This document shows, piece by piece, positions 41,867 through 50,577 of a stretch of DNA of 64,000 nucleotides. The notes below the pieces were generated by a model that was not told the origin of the DNA, made no database searches, and was given only the letters and a program-made list of their open reading frames with translations. Origin of the DNA: Treponema sp. (GTDB lineage Bacteria > Spirochaetota > Spirochaetia > Treponematales > Treponemataceae); NCBI GenBank assembly GCA_016296575.1, contig JAEDJA010000001.1, positions 62,001-126,000 on the forward strand, read 5' to 3'. Within the stretch, counting starts at the first letter, position 1; each line of letters starts with the position of its first letter. The position numbers were made by a program, and so were the translations under genes.

Positions 41867-41888
41867 AAATAGACACGGGTGTGAATAT

Positions 41889-41960
41889 AAAGGAGCTGTC
41901 CCAAAAGTAATGACTGCTACACTAAATGACCGTAATGCAAACTTATTGGACAGCCTCTTT
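41889..41960. repeat. Palindromic MITE-like element B, before the thioesterase gene
   Basis: Outer arms AAAGGAGCTGTCC and GGACAGCCTCTTT (two mismatches). Internal sequence shares CTGTCCCAAAAGTAATGA, GCTACACT and ACTTATTGGACAGCC with element A but is longer and less perfect. It ends 23 bp before the thioesterase start, which has no Shine-Dalgarno sequence. Confidence 0.65.
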
Positions 41961-41983
41961 TTGCGTTCGTTTGATTAATAGAT

Positions 41984-42760
41984 ATGGATAAATTTAAGAA
42001 TTATTTAACAGAAGATAACATAAGTTTTTGCGGCGAAACAAAAGTTTTGTTTGGTCAGTGTGGTTCTAACAAGCATATTCATCTTACTGAAATCATGGAG
42101 TACTGTGCGGATTTTGTAATGGAGATGTATACACAGAACGGGCAGGATAGACAGTTTTTAAGTGATCATGGATACGTTCAGATGGTTTCAAGATCAAGTA
42201 TACATATCAACAGATTGCCAAAAGAAAATGAAATGATGACAGTTCGTGTCCGTGAAGAAAAACCTGAAGGTTTCCAGCTTATGCGATATTACGAGTTCAT
42301 TTCAAATTCTGGCGAACTGCTTGTTCAGGGAAAAAGTCTTTGGGTTATAGTAGAACCATCAACTAGGGCTATTGTGGCTCCTGCAAAATTTCAGTACCTT
42401 TTACAGTCAGAAGTGCAGACTGAGTTTGAAAGAAAACCAGGCAAAATAAAAGTTCCGGAAGAATTGCAGTTTTTAGGAGATCAGAAAATCCTTTTATCTC
42501 ATCTTGATCCAAACGGTCACCTTACAAATGCTAAATACATTAATTTTGCTTTGGATTATCTTCCCGATGCTTACCAGGAAAAAGAACTTACAGATTTCCG
42601 CTTGAACTTCTGTAAAGAAATTAAGAAAAATGAAATAATGCACGTTTATGGTGCCTTTGATGATGAAAATAAAAAGATTGTTGTTGTTGGAAAACGTGAC
42701 AATCCTGAACTCAAAGATAAAATGGAAAGCTCCTTTGAATGTGAACTTTTCTATAAATAA
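41984..42760 (+). CDS. Acyl-ACP thioesterase
   Basis: 258 residues, the usual length of bacterial acyl-ACP thioesterases with two hot-dog domains. Motifs: FGQCGSNKHIHLTEIMEYCADFVMEMYTQNGQD, RSSIHINRLPKENEMMTVRVREEKPEGFQLMRYYEF and, in the second half, LSHLDPNGHLTNAKYINFALDYLPD (the catalytic Asn/His stretch N.H..N..Y). Releases free fatty acids from acyl-ACP in the cytosol, probably to set chain length of lipids. Start after element B has no clear ribosome binding site. Confidence 0.88.
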   Translation: MDKFKNYLTEDNISFCGETKVLFGQCGSNKHIHLTEIMEYCADFVMEMYTQNGQDRQFLSDHGYVQMVSRSSIHINRLPKENEMMTVRVREEKPEGFQLMRYYEFISNSGELLVQGKSLWVIVEPSTRAIVAPAKFQYLLQSEVQTEFERKPGKIKVPEELQFLGDQKILLSHLDPNGHLTNAKYINFALDYLPDAYQEKELTDFRLNFCKEIKKNEIMHVYGAFDDENKKIVVVGKRDNPELKDKMESSFECELFYK

Positions 42761-42870
42761 TTTAAAAGAAAGTGTTTTATGGCACAGTCATGTCCTGCCG
42801 CACAAAGTTATTGATTTTTATTCGTTAAAGCCGTTATTACAACTTATATCATGCTTTAATATGGATTTTT

Positions 42871-43677
42871 TTAGCAGGCGGGTACAACAAGTTTTTCCAA
42901 TGCAGTAAGGATAGCTTCCATTGTTGTTGCTGCACTTTCTGTAAGATTTGCTTTAGAATCTTTTTCAGTGTGGAACATTTTCCATGTTTCAGGTATCTGT
43001 CCTTTCATAAGTGCAATGCTTTCGTCTTCCGGAAGAAGTGTGATTGTAACAGCTGGAATACCGCAGGCTAAAAAACTTGCATTGTCGCTGTAGGCAGTAG
43101 GAAGGCAAAGTCCTTTTTTGCAGGCTTCTGTAATCATGGCTTTGGTACGGTTTTCAAGTTTATTATATTTTTTGATGAAAGAATCTGGGGTTAGGGAAGT
43201 AAAGTTCATCTGCGAAATGATAGGAATATTACCTCGTCCACAGGCGTCAAAAACGAATACATCATCATTGGAAAGCTTCAGTTTTTTAAAAGTTTCTGCC
43301 AGTTTAAAAGCGCCCTGATTCTTTACTCCACCAAAAGCTTCTTCTCCGTCCGTAAAAATTAGTCTTACATTATGAAAATTCCGGGTTTTTGAAAGATGAA
43401 GTGCCCACTGCATTAAAAAATAAACTGCTGCACTGTTGTCATTGGCACCTGGACTTCCTTCAACACGGTCATAATGGGCAATAACAGTCTTGATACGGAA
43501 CATGGGATTATATTTATTTCGTGGAAAATTTACATAAAGATGGTCACGTCCTTCAAATCTAAGAACAGGACATGACAGACCGCCTTCTTCAAGGAATTTT
43601 TGAATAAAGCTTTTCCGTTGGGCAGAGGAAGCGATAAACTGGTCAAATTTTTCATCTATATGCAGCATTTCTTCCAT
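42871..43677 (-). CDS. M28-family zinc aminopeptidase-like protein
   Basis: 268 residues from the ATG at 43677; an upstream in-frame TTG is unlikely. Zn-ligand motifs of M28: VIAHYDRVEGSPGANDNSAAVYFLM (His-Asp and GANDNSA), IFTDGEEAFGGVKNQGA (Glu-Glu), FDACGRGN, and FHTEKDS near the C-terminus (last His). No signal peptide, so it is cytosolic, which is less usual for M28. Divergent from the hydratase gene with overlapping promoter sequences. Confidence 0.85.
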   Translation of the reverse strand: MEEMLHIDEKFDQFIASSAQRKSFIQKFLEEGGLSCPVLRFEGRDHLYVNFPRNKYNPMFRIKTVIAHYDRVEGSPGANDNSAAVYFLMQWALHLSKTRNFHNVRLIFTDGEEAFGGVKNQGAFKLAETFKKLKLSNDDVFVFDACGRGNIPIISQMNFTSLTPDSFIKKYNKLENRTKAMITEACKKGLCLPTAYSDNASFLACGIPAVTITLLPEDESIALMKGQIPETWKMFHTEKDSKANLTESAATTMEAILTALEKLVVPAC

Positions 43678-43693
43678 TTTATCATGTTTTTCT

Positions 43694-43705
43694 GTATAAT
43701 TATAC
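43694..43705. promoter_or_regulatory. Palindromic shared -10 region between M28 and hydratase genes
   Basis: GTATAATTATAC reads the same on both strands and gives a perfect TATAAT in each direction (plus strand at 43695-43700). A second plus-strand TATAAT lies at 43713-43718, just before the start. Confidence 0.4.
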
Positions 43706-43733
43706 AATCTTCTATAATATAAGCAGGTAATTT

Positions 43734-45956
43734 ATGAAACTCTGGAACACAGGTGCCTATTTAGAAAATGGCAAATTAGTTGAAAAATCAAACATTTCGG
43801 AAACAGAAGCCCGCAAAAACACAATGGCATGGAATATCATGCAGGGCCACAATACCTCTGGTGATGAAAAAGCACTTAAGATCAAATTCGACAAAATTAC
43901 ATCCCATGATATTACATACGTTGGTATCATTCAGACTGCTCGTGCTTCAGGTCTTGAAAAATTTCCTATTCCATATGCCCTTACAAACTGTCACAACTCG
44001 CTTTGTGCTGTAGGTGGAACAATCAATGATGACGACCACATGTTTGGACTTACATGTGCACAGAAATACGGTGGAATCTACGTTCCTCCACATCAGGCTG
44101 TTATTCATCAGTTTGCACGTGAAATGCTTGCTGAATGTGGAAAAATGATTCTTGGTTCAGACAGCCACACCCGCTATGGTGCTCTTGGTACAATGGCTAT
44201 TGGTGAAGGCGGTGGTGAACTTGCAAAACAGCTTTTGGGTAAAACTTACGATGTTAATATGCCTGGCGTTGTTGCAGTTTACATGACTGGAACTCCTGTA
44301 TTCGGAGTTGGACCTCAGGACGTTGCCCTTGCCATCATCAAAGCTGTATTTGATAATGGTTACGTTAAAAACAAGGTAATGGAATTTGTAGGACCTGGAA
44401 TTAGTAATCTTTCTGCCGACTTCCGTATTGGTGTTGACGTAATGACTACTGAAACAACATGTCTTTCATCAATCTGGACAACAGACTCAAAAATTGAAGA
44501 ATTCTATGCAAATCACGGACGTGCTGCTGCATATAAAGAAATTAAACCTACAGGTACTGCATACTATGACGGTGTAATCGAAATTGATCTTTCAGAAATC
44601 CGTCCGATGATTGCAATGCCATTCCATCCAAGTTGTGCTTACACAATCGATGAAGTAAACGGCAATCTTATGGATGTAATTGAAGCCTGCGAAAAACGAG
44701 CTAAGGTTTCTTTTGGTGATAAAGTAGACTTCACTCTTAAAAATAAAGTGATCGACGGAAAGCTTTACTGTGATCAGGGAATTATTGCAGGTTGTGCCGG
44801 TGGTTCTTACGAAAACATCTGTGCTGCTGCCGATATCCTTAAAAATGCAAACACAGGTAACGATAAGTTCACATTAAGTGTTTATCCTGCTTCTACACCA
44901 ATCTACATGGAAATTATGAAGAATGGTGCTGCAGTTGAACTTCTTAAAGCTGGTGCTATTGTTAAAACTGCATTCTGTGGACCATGTTTTGGTGCCGGAG
45001 ATACACCTGCCAATGGTGCTTTCTCAATTCGTCACTCAACACGAAATTTCCCTAACCGTGAAGGTTCAAAAATCCAGAGCGGTCAGCTTTCTTCTGTTGC
45101 TCTTATGGATGCACGTTCAATTGCAGCAACAGCCGCAAACAAAGGCTTCCTTACAGCTGCAACAAAATACGAAGAAGATTATTCAAAGAAACCATATTTC
45201 TTCGACAAGTCAATTTACGAAAACCGCGTATACGACTCAAAAGGTGTGGCAAAACCTGAAGTAGAAATTCAGTTCGGACCAAATATTAAAGACTGGCCAA
45301 AAATGGAAGCTCTTGGTGACAATCTTCTGGTTAAAGTTGTTTCAGAAATTCATGATCCTGTTACAACAACAGATGAACTTATTCCTTCCGGCGAAACTTC
45401 AAGCTACCGTTCAAATCCACTGGGACTTGCTGAATTTACATTGAGCCGAAAAGATCCTGCTTACGTAGGAAGAGCAAAAGCTGTTCGCGATAAAGATGCT
45501 TCAGTAAAAGCTGAAGTAGAAAAAGTATGCAAGGCTCTTGGTGTTTCTGTTTCTGATGTTCAGCTTGGTTCTACAATCTACGCAACAAAACCCGGTGATG
45601 GGTCTGCCCGTGAACAGGCTGCTTCCTGTCAGAGAGTACTGGGTGCTTCTGCAAATATTGCCTGTGAATATGCAACAAAACGCTATCGCTCAAATCTTAT
45701 GAACTGGGGTATGCTTCCATTCCTTTACAAAACAGGTGATCTTGAAGCAAGTAAAAAACTTCCATTCGCAAATGATGATTACATTTACATTCCAAATGTA
45801 AAAAAACTGGTTGCAGAAAAAGCTGATTCTTATAAAGCCTATGCTGTAACTCCAGATGGAAAAGTAACAGAATTTGAACTTACAACTGGTGATATGACAG
45901 ACGACGAAAGAAAGATTATTTTGTCTGGATGTCTTATTAACTTTTACCGCGGTTAG
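43734..45956 (+). CDS. Aconitase-family hydratase, substrate uncertain
   Basis: 740 residues, near the length of mitochondrial-type aconitase (about 750). Hallmarks: SDSHTRYGALGTMAIGEGGGELA, CGPCFGAGDTPANG (two Fe-S Cys), PSCAYTIDEVNG, and the C-terminal swivel domain with GDGSAREQAASCQRVLGASANIACEYATKRYRSNLMNWGMLPF. The first cluster Cys motif, usually GSCTN, is GCAGGSYEN, and the usual REHAA is REQAA. The Fe-S enzyme fold is clear, but these changes leave the substrate (citrate, homocitrate or another hydroxy acid) open. Single gene, ahead of the HD-GYP pair. Confidence 0.85.
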   Translation: MKLWNTGAYLENGKLVEKSNISETEARKNTMAWNIMQGHNTSGDEKALKIKFDKITSHDITYVGIIQTARASGLEKFPIPYALTNCHNSLCAVGGTINDDDHMFGLTCAQKYGGIYVPPHQAVIHQFAREMLAECGKMILGSDSHTRYGALGTMAIGEGGGELAKQLLGKTYDVNMPGVVAVYMTGTPVFGVGPQDVALAIIKAVFDNGYVKNKVMEFVGPGISNLSADFRIGVDVMTTETTCLSSIWTTDSKIEEFYANHGRAAAYKEIKPTGTAYYDGVIEIDLSEIRPMIAMPFHPSCAYTIDEVNGNLMDVIEACEKRAKVSFGDKVDFTLKNKVIDGKLYCDQGIIAGCAGGSYENICAAADILKNANTGNDKFTLSVYPASTPIYMEIMKNGAAVELLKAGAIVKTAFCGPCFGAGDTPANGAFSIRHSTRNFPNREGSKIQSGQLSSVALMDARSIAATAANKGFLTAATKYEEDYSKKPYFFDKSIYENRVYDSKGVAKPEVEIQFGPNIKDWPKMEALGDNLLVKVVSEIHDPVTTTDELIPSGETSSYRSNPLGLAEFTLSRKDPAYVGRAKAVRDKDASVKAEVEKVCKALGVSVSDVQLGSTIYATKPGDGSAREQAASCQRVLGASANIACEYATKRYRSNLMNWGMLPFLYKTGDLEASKKLPFANDDYIYIPNVKKLVAEKADSYKAYAVTPDGKVTEFELTTGDMTDDERKIILSGCLINFYRG

Positions 45957-45987
45957 TCCGATTGATTGAATAAATTGGAGTAAAAAA

Positions 45988-47214
45988 ATGGCAAAAGCAG
46001 ATACAAAACTGGAAGAGATTATTAAAATCGAAAATGAATTGGCTGAAATCAAGGATGTTGATGTTCTTTTGGAACGCATTCTTACCGAAACCAGAAAAAT
46101 TGTAAATGCTGATGCCGGCTCCATTTATGAAGTCAGTTCTGATAAAAAAAGTCTTCATATCAAGTTTGGACAGAATGATACACGTCAGAAGCTTCTGAAA
46201 CCTGGTATGAAGCTTCCATATACATCCTTTTCTTTTCCTATAAGCGAAACTTCAATTGCCGGTTATGTAGCAAAAACTTTTGAAATCCTGAATATAAAGG
46301 ATTGCTACCAGCTGGATCCATCACTTCCATTTAAGTTTAATCCAAATCCTGATCTTCTGTCCAATTATCGTACTACATCAATGTATGTTCTGCCTCTAAA
46401 ATCTGACAAGGAACTTTTTGGAGTTCTTCAGATTATCAACAAAAAAGATAAAAATGAAGTTTCCATTCCATTTACAAAACAGGATGAGCTTTATATTACC
46501 CATTTTGCAAACAGTGTGGTCAATCTTTTGAAAAATGCCTACCTTACTCAGGATATGGTAAAACGAATGAATGATATGGCGGCACTTCGTGATCCAAAAG
46601 AAACTGGCGGTCATGTAAAACGTGTTTCTACCTACGCCCTTGAAATTTTTGACCGATGGGCTTTCAATCATTCAATCTGCCTTGAGGATACTCACGAATT
46701 TCGAAGTAATCTTGCAATTGCAGCCCGTTTTCATGATATTGGAAAAGTTGGTATTTCTGACCTTATTCTTAAGAAACCAGGCCGCTTTGATGAACATGAA
46801 CGTAACGTTATGAAGGCTCATACCTGCATGGGTGCACAGCTTTTTAATCCAGACAAAAGCTTTATGGATCAGCTCAGTTTTAACATCAATCTTCATCACC
46901 ATGACCGATGGGATGGAGGAGAGCAGGGATATCCTGGAAAAGTTGATCTTTCAAAATATGTTACAGGTGATCCTATTCCTCCAGCAGAACCACTTTCTGG
47001 TACAGACATTCCTCTTGAGGCCAGAATTGTTGCAGTTGCTGATGTTTTTGATGCTCTTTCCAGCCAGCGATGTTATAAGGAAGCCTGGACTATTGATCAG
47101 GCTTTTGATGAAATTAAAAACTGCTCTGGAAAACAGTTCGATCCTGAAATTGTGCAGGCTTTCCTTGAAATCAGGGAACGTATTACTGCAATTTACGAAG
47201 ATCTTAAAGATTAG
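45988..47214 (+). CDS. GAF / HD-GYP domain signalling protein (paralogue 1)
   Basis: 408 residues. N-terminal GAF domain (residues about 20-185: DVDVLLERILTETRKIVNADAGSIYEVSSD), then an HD-GYP domain: AARFHDIGKVGISDLILKKPGRFDEHERNVMKAHTCMGAQLF, LHHHDRWDGGEQGYPGK, and AVADVFDALSSQRCYKEAWT. The GYP motif has HHD in place of HHE and three residues between DG and GYP instead of one. The family breaks down cyclic di-GMP; activity here is unproven. Followed after 77 bp by a close paralogue. GGAG lies before the ATG. Confidence 0.9.
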   Translation: MAKADTKLEEIIKIENELAEIKDVDVLLERILTETRKIVNADAGSIYEVSSDKKSLHIKFGQNDTRQKLLKPGMKLPYTSFSFPISETSIAGYVAKTFEILNIKDCYQLDPSLPFKFNPNPDLLSNYRTTSMYVLPLKSDKELFGVLQIINKKDKNEVSIPFTKQDELYITHFANSVVNLLKNAYLTQDMVKRMNDMAALRDPKETGGHVKRVSTYALEIFDRWAFNHSICLEDTHEFRSNLAIAARFHDIGKVGISDLILKKPGRFDEHERNVMKAHTCMGAQLFNPDKSFMDQLSFNINLHHHDRWDGGEQGYPGKVDLSKYVTGDPIPPAEPLSGTDIPLEARIVAVADVFDALSSQRCYKEAWTIDQAFDEIKNCSGKQFDPEIVQAFLEIRERITAIYEDLKD

Positions 47215-47291
47215 TTTTACTTTGTAAATAAGCTCACAAATCATTTGATTTTTCTCCATCTTTTGTTAAAATATTTGTGAGGTATTTTGCT

Positions 47292-48530
47292 ATGGAAGAA
47301 AATGAACAGCTCCAGCGAATAATTGAACTTGAACGCCAGCTTGGTGAAATTCAGGACGTTGATGTTCTTTTGGAACGCATTCTTACAGAGACAAAAAAAA
47401 TCGTTAATGCTGATGCTGGTTCTATTTATGTATTGGACGGAAATAATCTTAAAATCAAATATGCTCAAAATGATACCCATCTTCGTGAACTGAATGCTGG
47501 TGATAAACTTCCATATACTTTCTTTTCTTTTCCAATTAACGAAAATTCAATTTCCGGCTATGTTGCACTTACAAAAAAACCTCTGAATATTCCGGATGCA
47601 TATCAAATTTCCGAAGATATGCCTTTTAAATTCAACAAAAATACAGACCGCACTACAAATTACCGTACAAAATCCATTTATACATATCCGCTTATTATGG
47701 CAAATGGAACTCTTCTTGGTGTTCTTCAGATTATTAATGCTATGGATTCCGACGGTAATCTTATTGAATTTAACGAAAATGCAGAGCTTTTGATTTCTCA
47801 TTTTGCTTCTGCTGCGGTTCAGGCTTTACAGCACGCATATCTTACCAGCAACATGGTTAAACGAATGCTTAAAATGGCTGAATTTCGTGATCCTAAAGAA
47901 ACTTATCCTCATGTAGAACGCGTTTCAAACTTTTCTCTTGAAATATATGACCGATGGGCTTTTAATCACAATATTAATGAGGCTGAACAGCATCGTTTCC
48001 GTGATACATTAAAAATTGCTGCTAAATTTCATGATGTTGGAAAAGTTGGTATTTCCGATGTTATTCTGAAAAAAGCTTTTCCTCGTTTTACTGACGAAGA
48101 ACGTAATATTATGAAAGGTCATACCTGTATCGGTGCCCAGCTTTTTGACCCTCCAGAAAGTTCTCTTGATGAAATGAGTCAGGAAGTAGCACTCCATCAC
48201 CATGACCGCTGGGATGGTGCTGATATTGGTTACCCTGGTAATATTGATTTCCGCAGTTTCTGTATTGGTGGACAGGTTGGATTAACAGAACATATTTCAG
48301 GTGAAGATATTCCTCTTGCTGCCCGAATTGTTGCCGTTGCTGATGTTTTTGATGCACTTTCTCACAAACGCTGTTATAAAGAATCCTGGTCTATTGATGA
48401 TTCATTCCTTGAAATTCAAAATGAAGCTGGATTTCAGTTTGATCCGGAAGTTGTTCTTGCTTTCATGCAGGTTCGTGACAGAATTTGTTCAATTCTCATG
48501 GCATACCCGGATGATACTTCTTCTGACTAA
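47292..48530 (+). CDS. GAF / HD-GYP domain signalling protein (paralogue 2)
   Basis: 412 residues from the ATG at 47292; a GTG five codons earlier is in frame but lies on the ribosome binding site. Same architecture as paralogue 1: GAF (DVDVLLERILTETKKIVNADAGSIYVLDGN), HD (AAKFHDVGKVGISDVILKKAF), GYP (ALHHHDRWDGADIGYPGN) and AVADVFDALSHKRCYKESW. It has an extra segment (CIGGQVGLTEHISGEDIPL) after the GYP motif. Alike across the whole length, so a recent tandem duplication. Likely cyclic di-GMP hydrolase controlled by a small molecule or redox cue bound to GAF. Confidence 0.9.
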   Translation: MEENEQLQRIIELERQLGEIQDVDVLLERILTETKKIVNADAGSIYVLDGNNLKIKYAQNDTHLRELNAGDKLPYTFFSFPINENSISGYVALTKKPLNIPDAYQISEDMPFKFNKNTDRTTNYRTKSIYTYPLIMANGTLLGVLQIINAMDSDGNLIEFNENAELLISHFASAAVQALQHAYLTSNMVKRMLKMAEFRDPKETYPHVERVSNFSLEIYDRWAFNHNINEAEQHRFRDTLKIAAKFHDVGKVGISDVILKKAFPRFTDEERNIMKGHTCIGAQLFDPPESSLDEMSQEVALHHHDRWDGADIGYPGNIDFRSFCIGGQVGLTEHISGEDIPLAARIVAVADVFDALSHKRCYKESWSIDDSFLEIQNEAGFQFDPEVVLAFMQVRDRICSILMAYPDDTSSD

Positions 48531-48532
48531 AG

Positions 48533-49000
48533 CTAAGGTCTGTAAAGCCAGATTAATTCCTGCATTTCCTTGTCAAAGCAGTTGCAAAACAGTTTAAAAT
48601 GTTTTTGGGAATAACCTGAGCTTTTGTGGTTATTCAGTCCCATCTGTGCAAGTGAAAGATTAAAGTCTCTTTCTGAAACCAGTTCACGGATATTGTCTTT
48701 TGTAAATTTTGTACCTCTGTCATTTATACAGGTGATTTCCTTTTCGACAAGCTTTTCCGCGAATAAAAAATCTCTGGTTATTACCAGGTCACTTTTTTCA
48801 GCATGCTCACAAATGTAATTATCTGCAGCGTCTTTTTCAGTGCCTGTAATAATCATTTCAAATTTTATGCCGGTTTCACTTTTGATTTCTTTATTTGCAA
48901 CAAATATTACGGGGATGTTACGGTTTTTTGCGTATTTTAGAGTATGATCTCTGACTAAAACAGGACAGGAGTCAGCATCAATCCAAATTCTGATTTTCAT
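48533..49000 (-). CDS. YaiI/YqxD family protein (UPF0178)
   Basis: 155 residues from the ATG at 49000, preceded by AAGG and overlapping zapA by 23 bp. MKIRIWIDADSCPVLVRDHTLKYAKNRNIPVIFVANK is the UPF0178 signature (DADACPV), and DLVITRDFLFAEKLVEKEITCINDRG continues as a PIN/NYN-like nuclease fold. Function not settled in the family. Convergent with the HD-GYP gene, two bases apart. Confidence 0.85.
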   Translation of the reverse strand: MKIRIWIDADSCPVLVRDHTLKYAKNRNIPVIFVANKEIKSETGIKFEMIITGTEKDAADNYICEHAEKSDLVITRDFLFAEKLVEKEITCINDRGTKFTKDNIRELVSERDFNLSLAQMGLNNHKSSGYSQKHFKLFCNCFDKEMQELIWLYRP

Positions 49001-49331
49001 CCAGAACCTTACTGATTTTTTCAATCATGCTTAATGTTCTCTGTTCTACTTCGTTTGATTCCTGTTCGTAAGCAGAGTTATCAACAGAGCGTTTGTAATC
49101 AACAAGCTTCTTTTCTGATTTTATGCTGGAATCTTTTGCTTTTTTAACTTCATCACAAAGCATAAGTCCTGCAAGAATTGAAACCTGAAGTGGAGTTTTA
49201 AGGATTTTGGCTTCTTCAATGCTGTTGACTACACGAGAGTAGTATGAGAGCATTTTTTCCAGATATTCTGAATCCTCTTCAGCTTGAAATGAAAATGATG
49301 TACCAAGAAGATTTACGTTAAGTGTACCCAT
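48978..49331 (-). CDS. zapA: Cell division protein ZapA
   Basis: 117 residues. MGTLNVNLLGTSFSFQAEEDSEYLEKMLSYYSRVVNSIEEAKILKTPLQVSILAGLMLCDEV is the ZapA domain, followed by a coiled coil. ZapA crosslinks FtsZ filaments at the division ring. Its start overlaps the stop of a coiled-coil gene by one base (TAATG), suggesting the two proteins work together. Confidence 0.85.
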   Translation of the reverse strand: MGTLNVNLLGTSFSFQAEEDSEYLEKMLSYYSRVVNSIEEAKILKTPLQVSILAGLMLCDEVKKAKDSSIKSEKKLVDYKRSVDNSAYEQESNEVEQRTLSMIEKISKVLDENQNLD

Positions 49332-49984
49332 TAGAAAATATCAAACCCCGGATTTTCTTTTGGTTCTGAATCGTCAGGTTCAAAAGTTATATCACTTTCT
49401 GTCTGTGGCATTGACTGATCGATTCCCTGATCATAAAAATCAAAAGCAGAATCCTGTTCTTCAGGAATTTCTTCATCATCACCTGCATTAAAGAACATAT
49501 CCAATGCTGAGTTGCTGTTCATTGCAGCAGAAGAAACTGGGGCAGACTGAACTGCTGGTGATACAGGAATTTCAATTTCATTTGGGATTTCAGATTCTAC
49601 CGGAGTGTCAGTTACTGGTGGAATTGTCTGAACTGGTGCAGGCTGTTCTGCAATTTTTGTCTGTACTGTTGTCTGTGGGGCAGGGGAAGGCTGTACAGGA
49701 GCCTGTGGTTTTGCAGCTTGTGCTGAAATTGTGGCCTGAGAGGCTGCATTCAATACAGTGTTTTCGATTGAATTCAGCCTGTTCAGTGCCTTTAAGATTC
49801 CACTTTCAATGCGATTCTGATCCAATGTGAAAGCATCCAGTTGCTCCGACTTTACTGATAACGCATTTGTGAGCTCTGAACATTTATTGCGCAGAGCATC
49901 GTTTTCAGCTTGCAGCTGTTGTATTTTTGCAACAGCACTTTCTACTTTCTGTTCCAGAAGAACAACATTTTCAAGTGAAATCAT
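49331..49984 (-). CDS. Coiled-coil protein upstream of zapA, candidate division factor
   Basis: 217 residues. N-terminal coiled coil of about 75 residues (LENVVLLEQKVESAVAKIQQLQAENDALRNKCSELTNALSVKSEQLDAF), then a long Pro/Ala/Gln-rich linker (about residues 95-150) and an acidic Asp/Glu-rich tail ending NPGFDIF. ZapB-like in the first part only; ZapB is much shorter. Translation coupled to zapA. Follows the rplT stop after 4 bp. No known family assigned; a role in the Z ring is inferred from context. Confidence 0.7.
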   Translation of the reverse strand: MISLENVVLLEQKVESAVAKIQQLQAENDALRNKCSELTNALSVKSEQLDAFTLDQNRIESGILKALNRLNSIENTVLNAASQATISAQAAKPQAPVQPSPAPQTTVQTKIAEQPAPVQTIPPVTDTPVESEIPNEIEIPVSPAVQSAPVSSAAMNSNSALDMFFNAGDDEEIPEEQDSAFDFYDQGIDQSMPQTESDITFEPDDSEPKENPGFDIF

Positions 49985-49988
49985 AAGC

Positions 49989-50348
49989 TTATGCCTTCAG
50001 TGCTTTTTTAGCAGCTTCAACTACGGCTTTGAAAGCAACTGGGTCTTCAATAGCCATGTTTGAAAGTGCTTTACGGTTCAATTTGATACCGGCTTTTGTT
50101 ACACCGTTGATGAACTGTGAATATGTAATTCCTTCTTCACGAACTGCAGCGTTGATACGTGCAATCCACAGTGAACGGAATTCATGTTTACGGTCACGGC
50201 GGTCAACATAAGCATGGTTCAATGCTTTTACCAAAGCATCTTTGGCAGGTTTGTAGTTTGATTTGCGATCGCCACGGAAACCTTTTGTAAGTTTTGTAAT
50301 CTTATTGCGGCGATTCTTTCTTTTTGTTCCGTCTATTGCTCTTGACAT
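49989..50348 (-). CDS. rplT: 50S ribosomal protein L20
   Basis: 119 residues, full length. MSRAIDGTKRKNRRNKITKLTKGFRGDRKSNYKPAKDALVKALNHAYVDRRDRKHEFRSLWIARINAAVREEGITYSQFINGVTKAGIKLNRKALSNMA is a typical L20. Third gene of the infC-rpmI-rplT operon. L20 is an early assembly protein and often represses its own operon. Confidence 0.98.
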   Translation of the reverse strand: MSRAIDGTKRKNRRNKITKLTKGFRGDRKSNYKPAKDALVKALNHAYVDRRDRKHEFRSLWIARINAAVREEGITYSQFINGVTKAGIKLNRKALSNMAIEDPVAFKAVVEAAKKALKA

Positions 50349-50361
50349 CTTCTACACCTCA

Positions 50362-50562
50362 TTAACCGTAAGGAAGCATCTGCTTTCTGATTTTTTTTGC
50401 ATCAGCTTCTGCTACATAACCATTAGCGCGGAGCTGTCTCTTTCTTTTTGGTGAACGTTTTGTCAAAATATGACGAAGGTTCATCTTCTTGTGCTTAACT
50501 TTGCCAGTGCCAGTCAAAGAATAACGTTTGGCAGCTGACTTCTTTGTCTTCATTTTAGGCAT
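50362..50562 (-). CDS. rpmI: 50S ribosomal protein L35
   Basis: 66 residues, basic: MPKMKTKKSAAKRYSLTGTGKVKHKKMNLRHILTKRSPKRKRQLRANGYV. Typical L35 between infC and rplT. Ribosome binding site AAGGGG before the ATG. Confidence 0.97.
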   Translation of the reverse strand: MPKMKTKKSAAKRYSLTGTGKVKHKKMNLRHILTKRSPKRKRQLRANGYVAEADAKKIRKQMLPYG

Positions 50563-50577
50563 TTCTTTACCCCTTAA

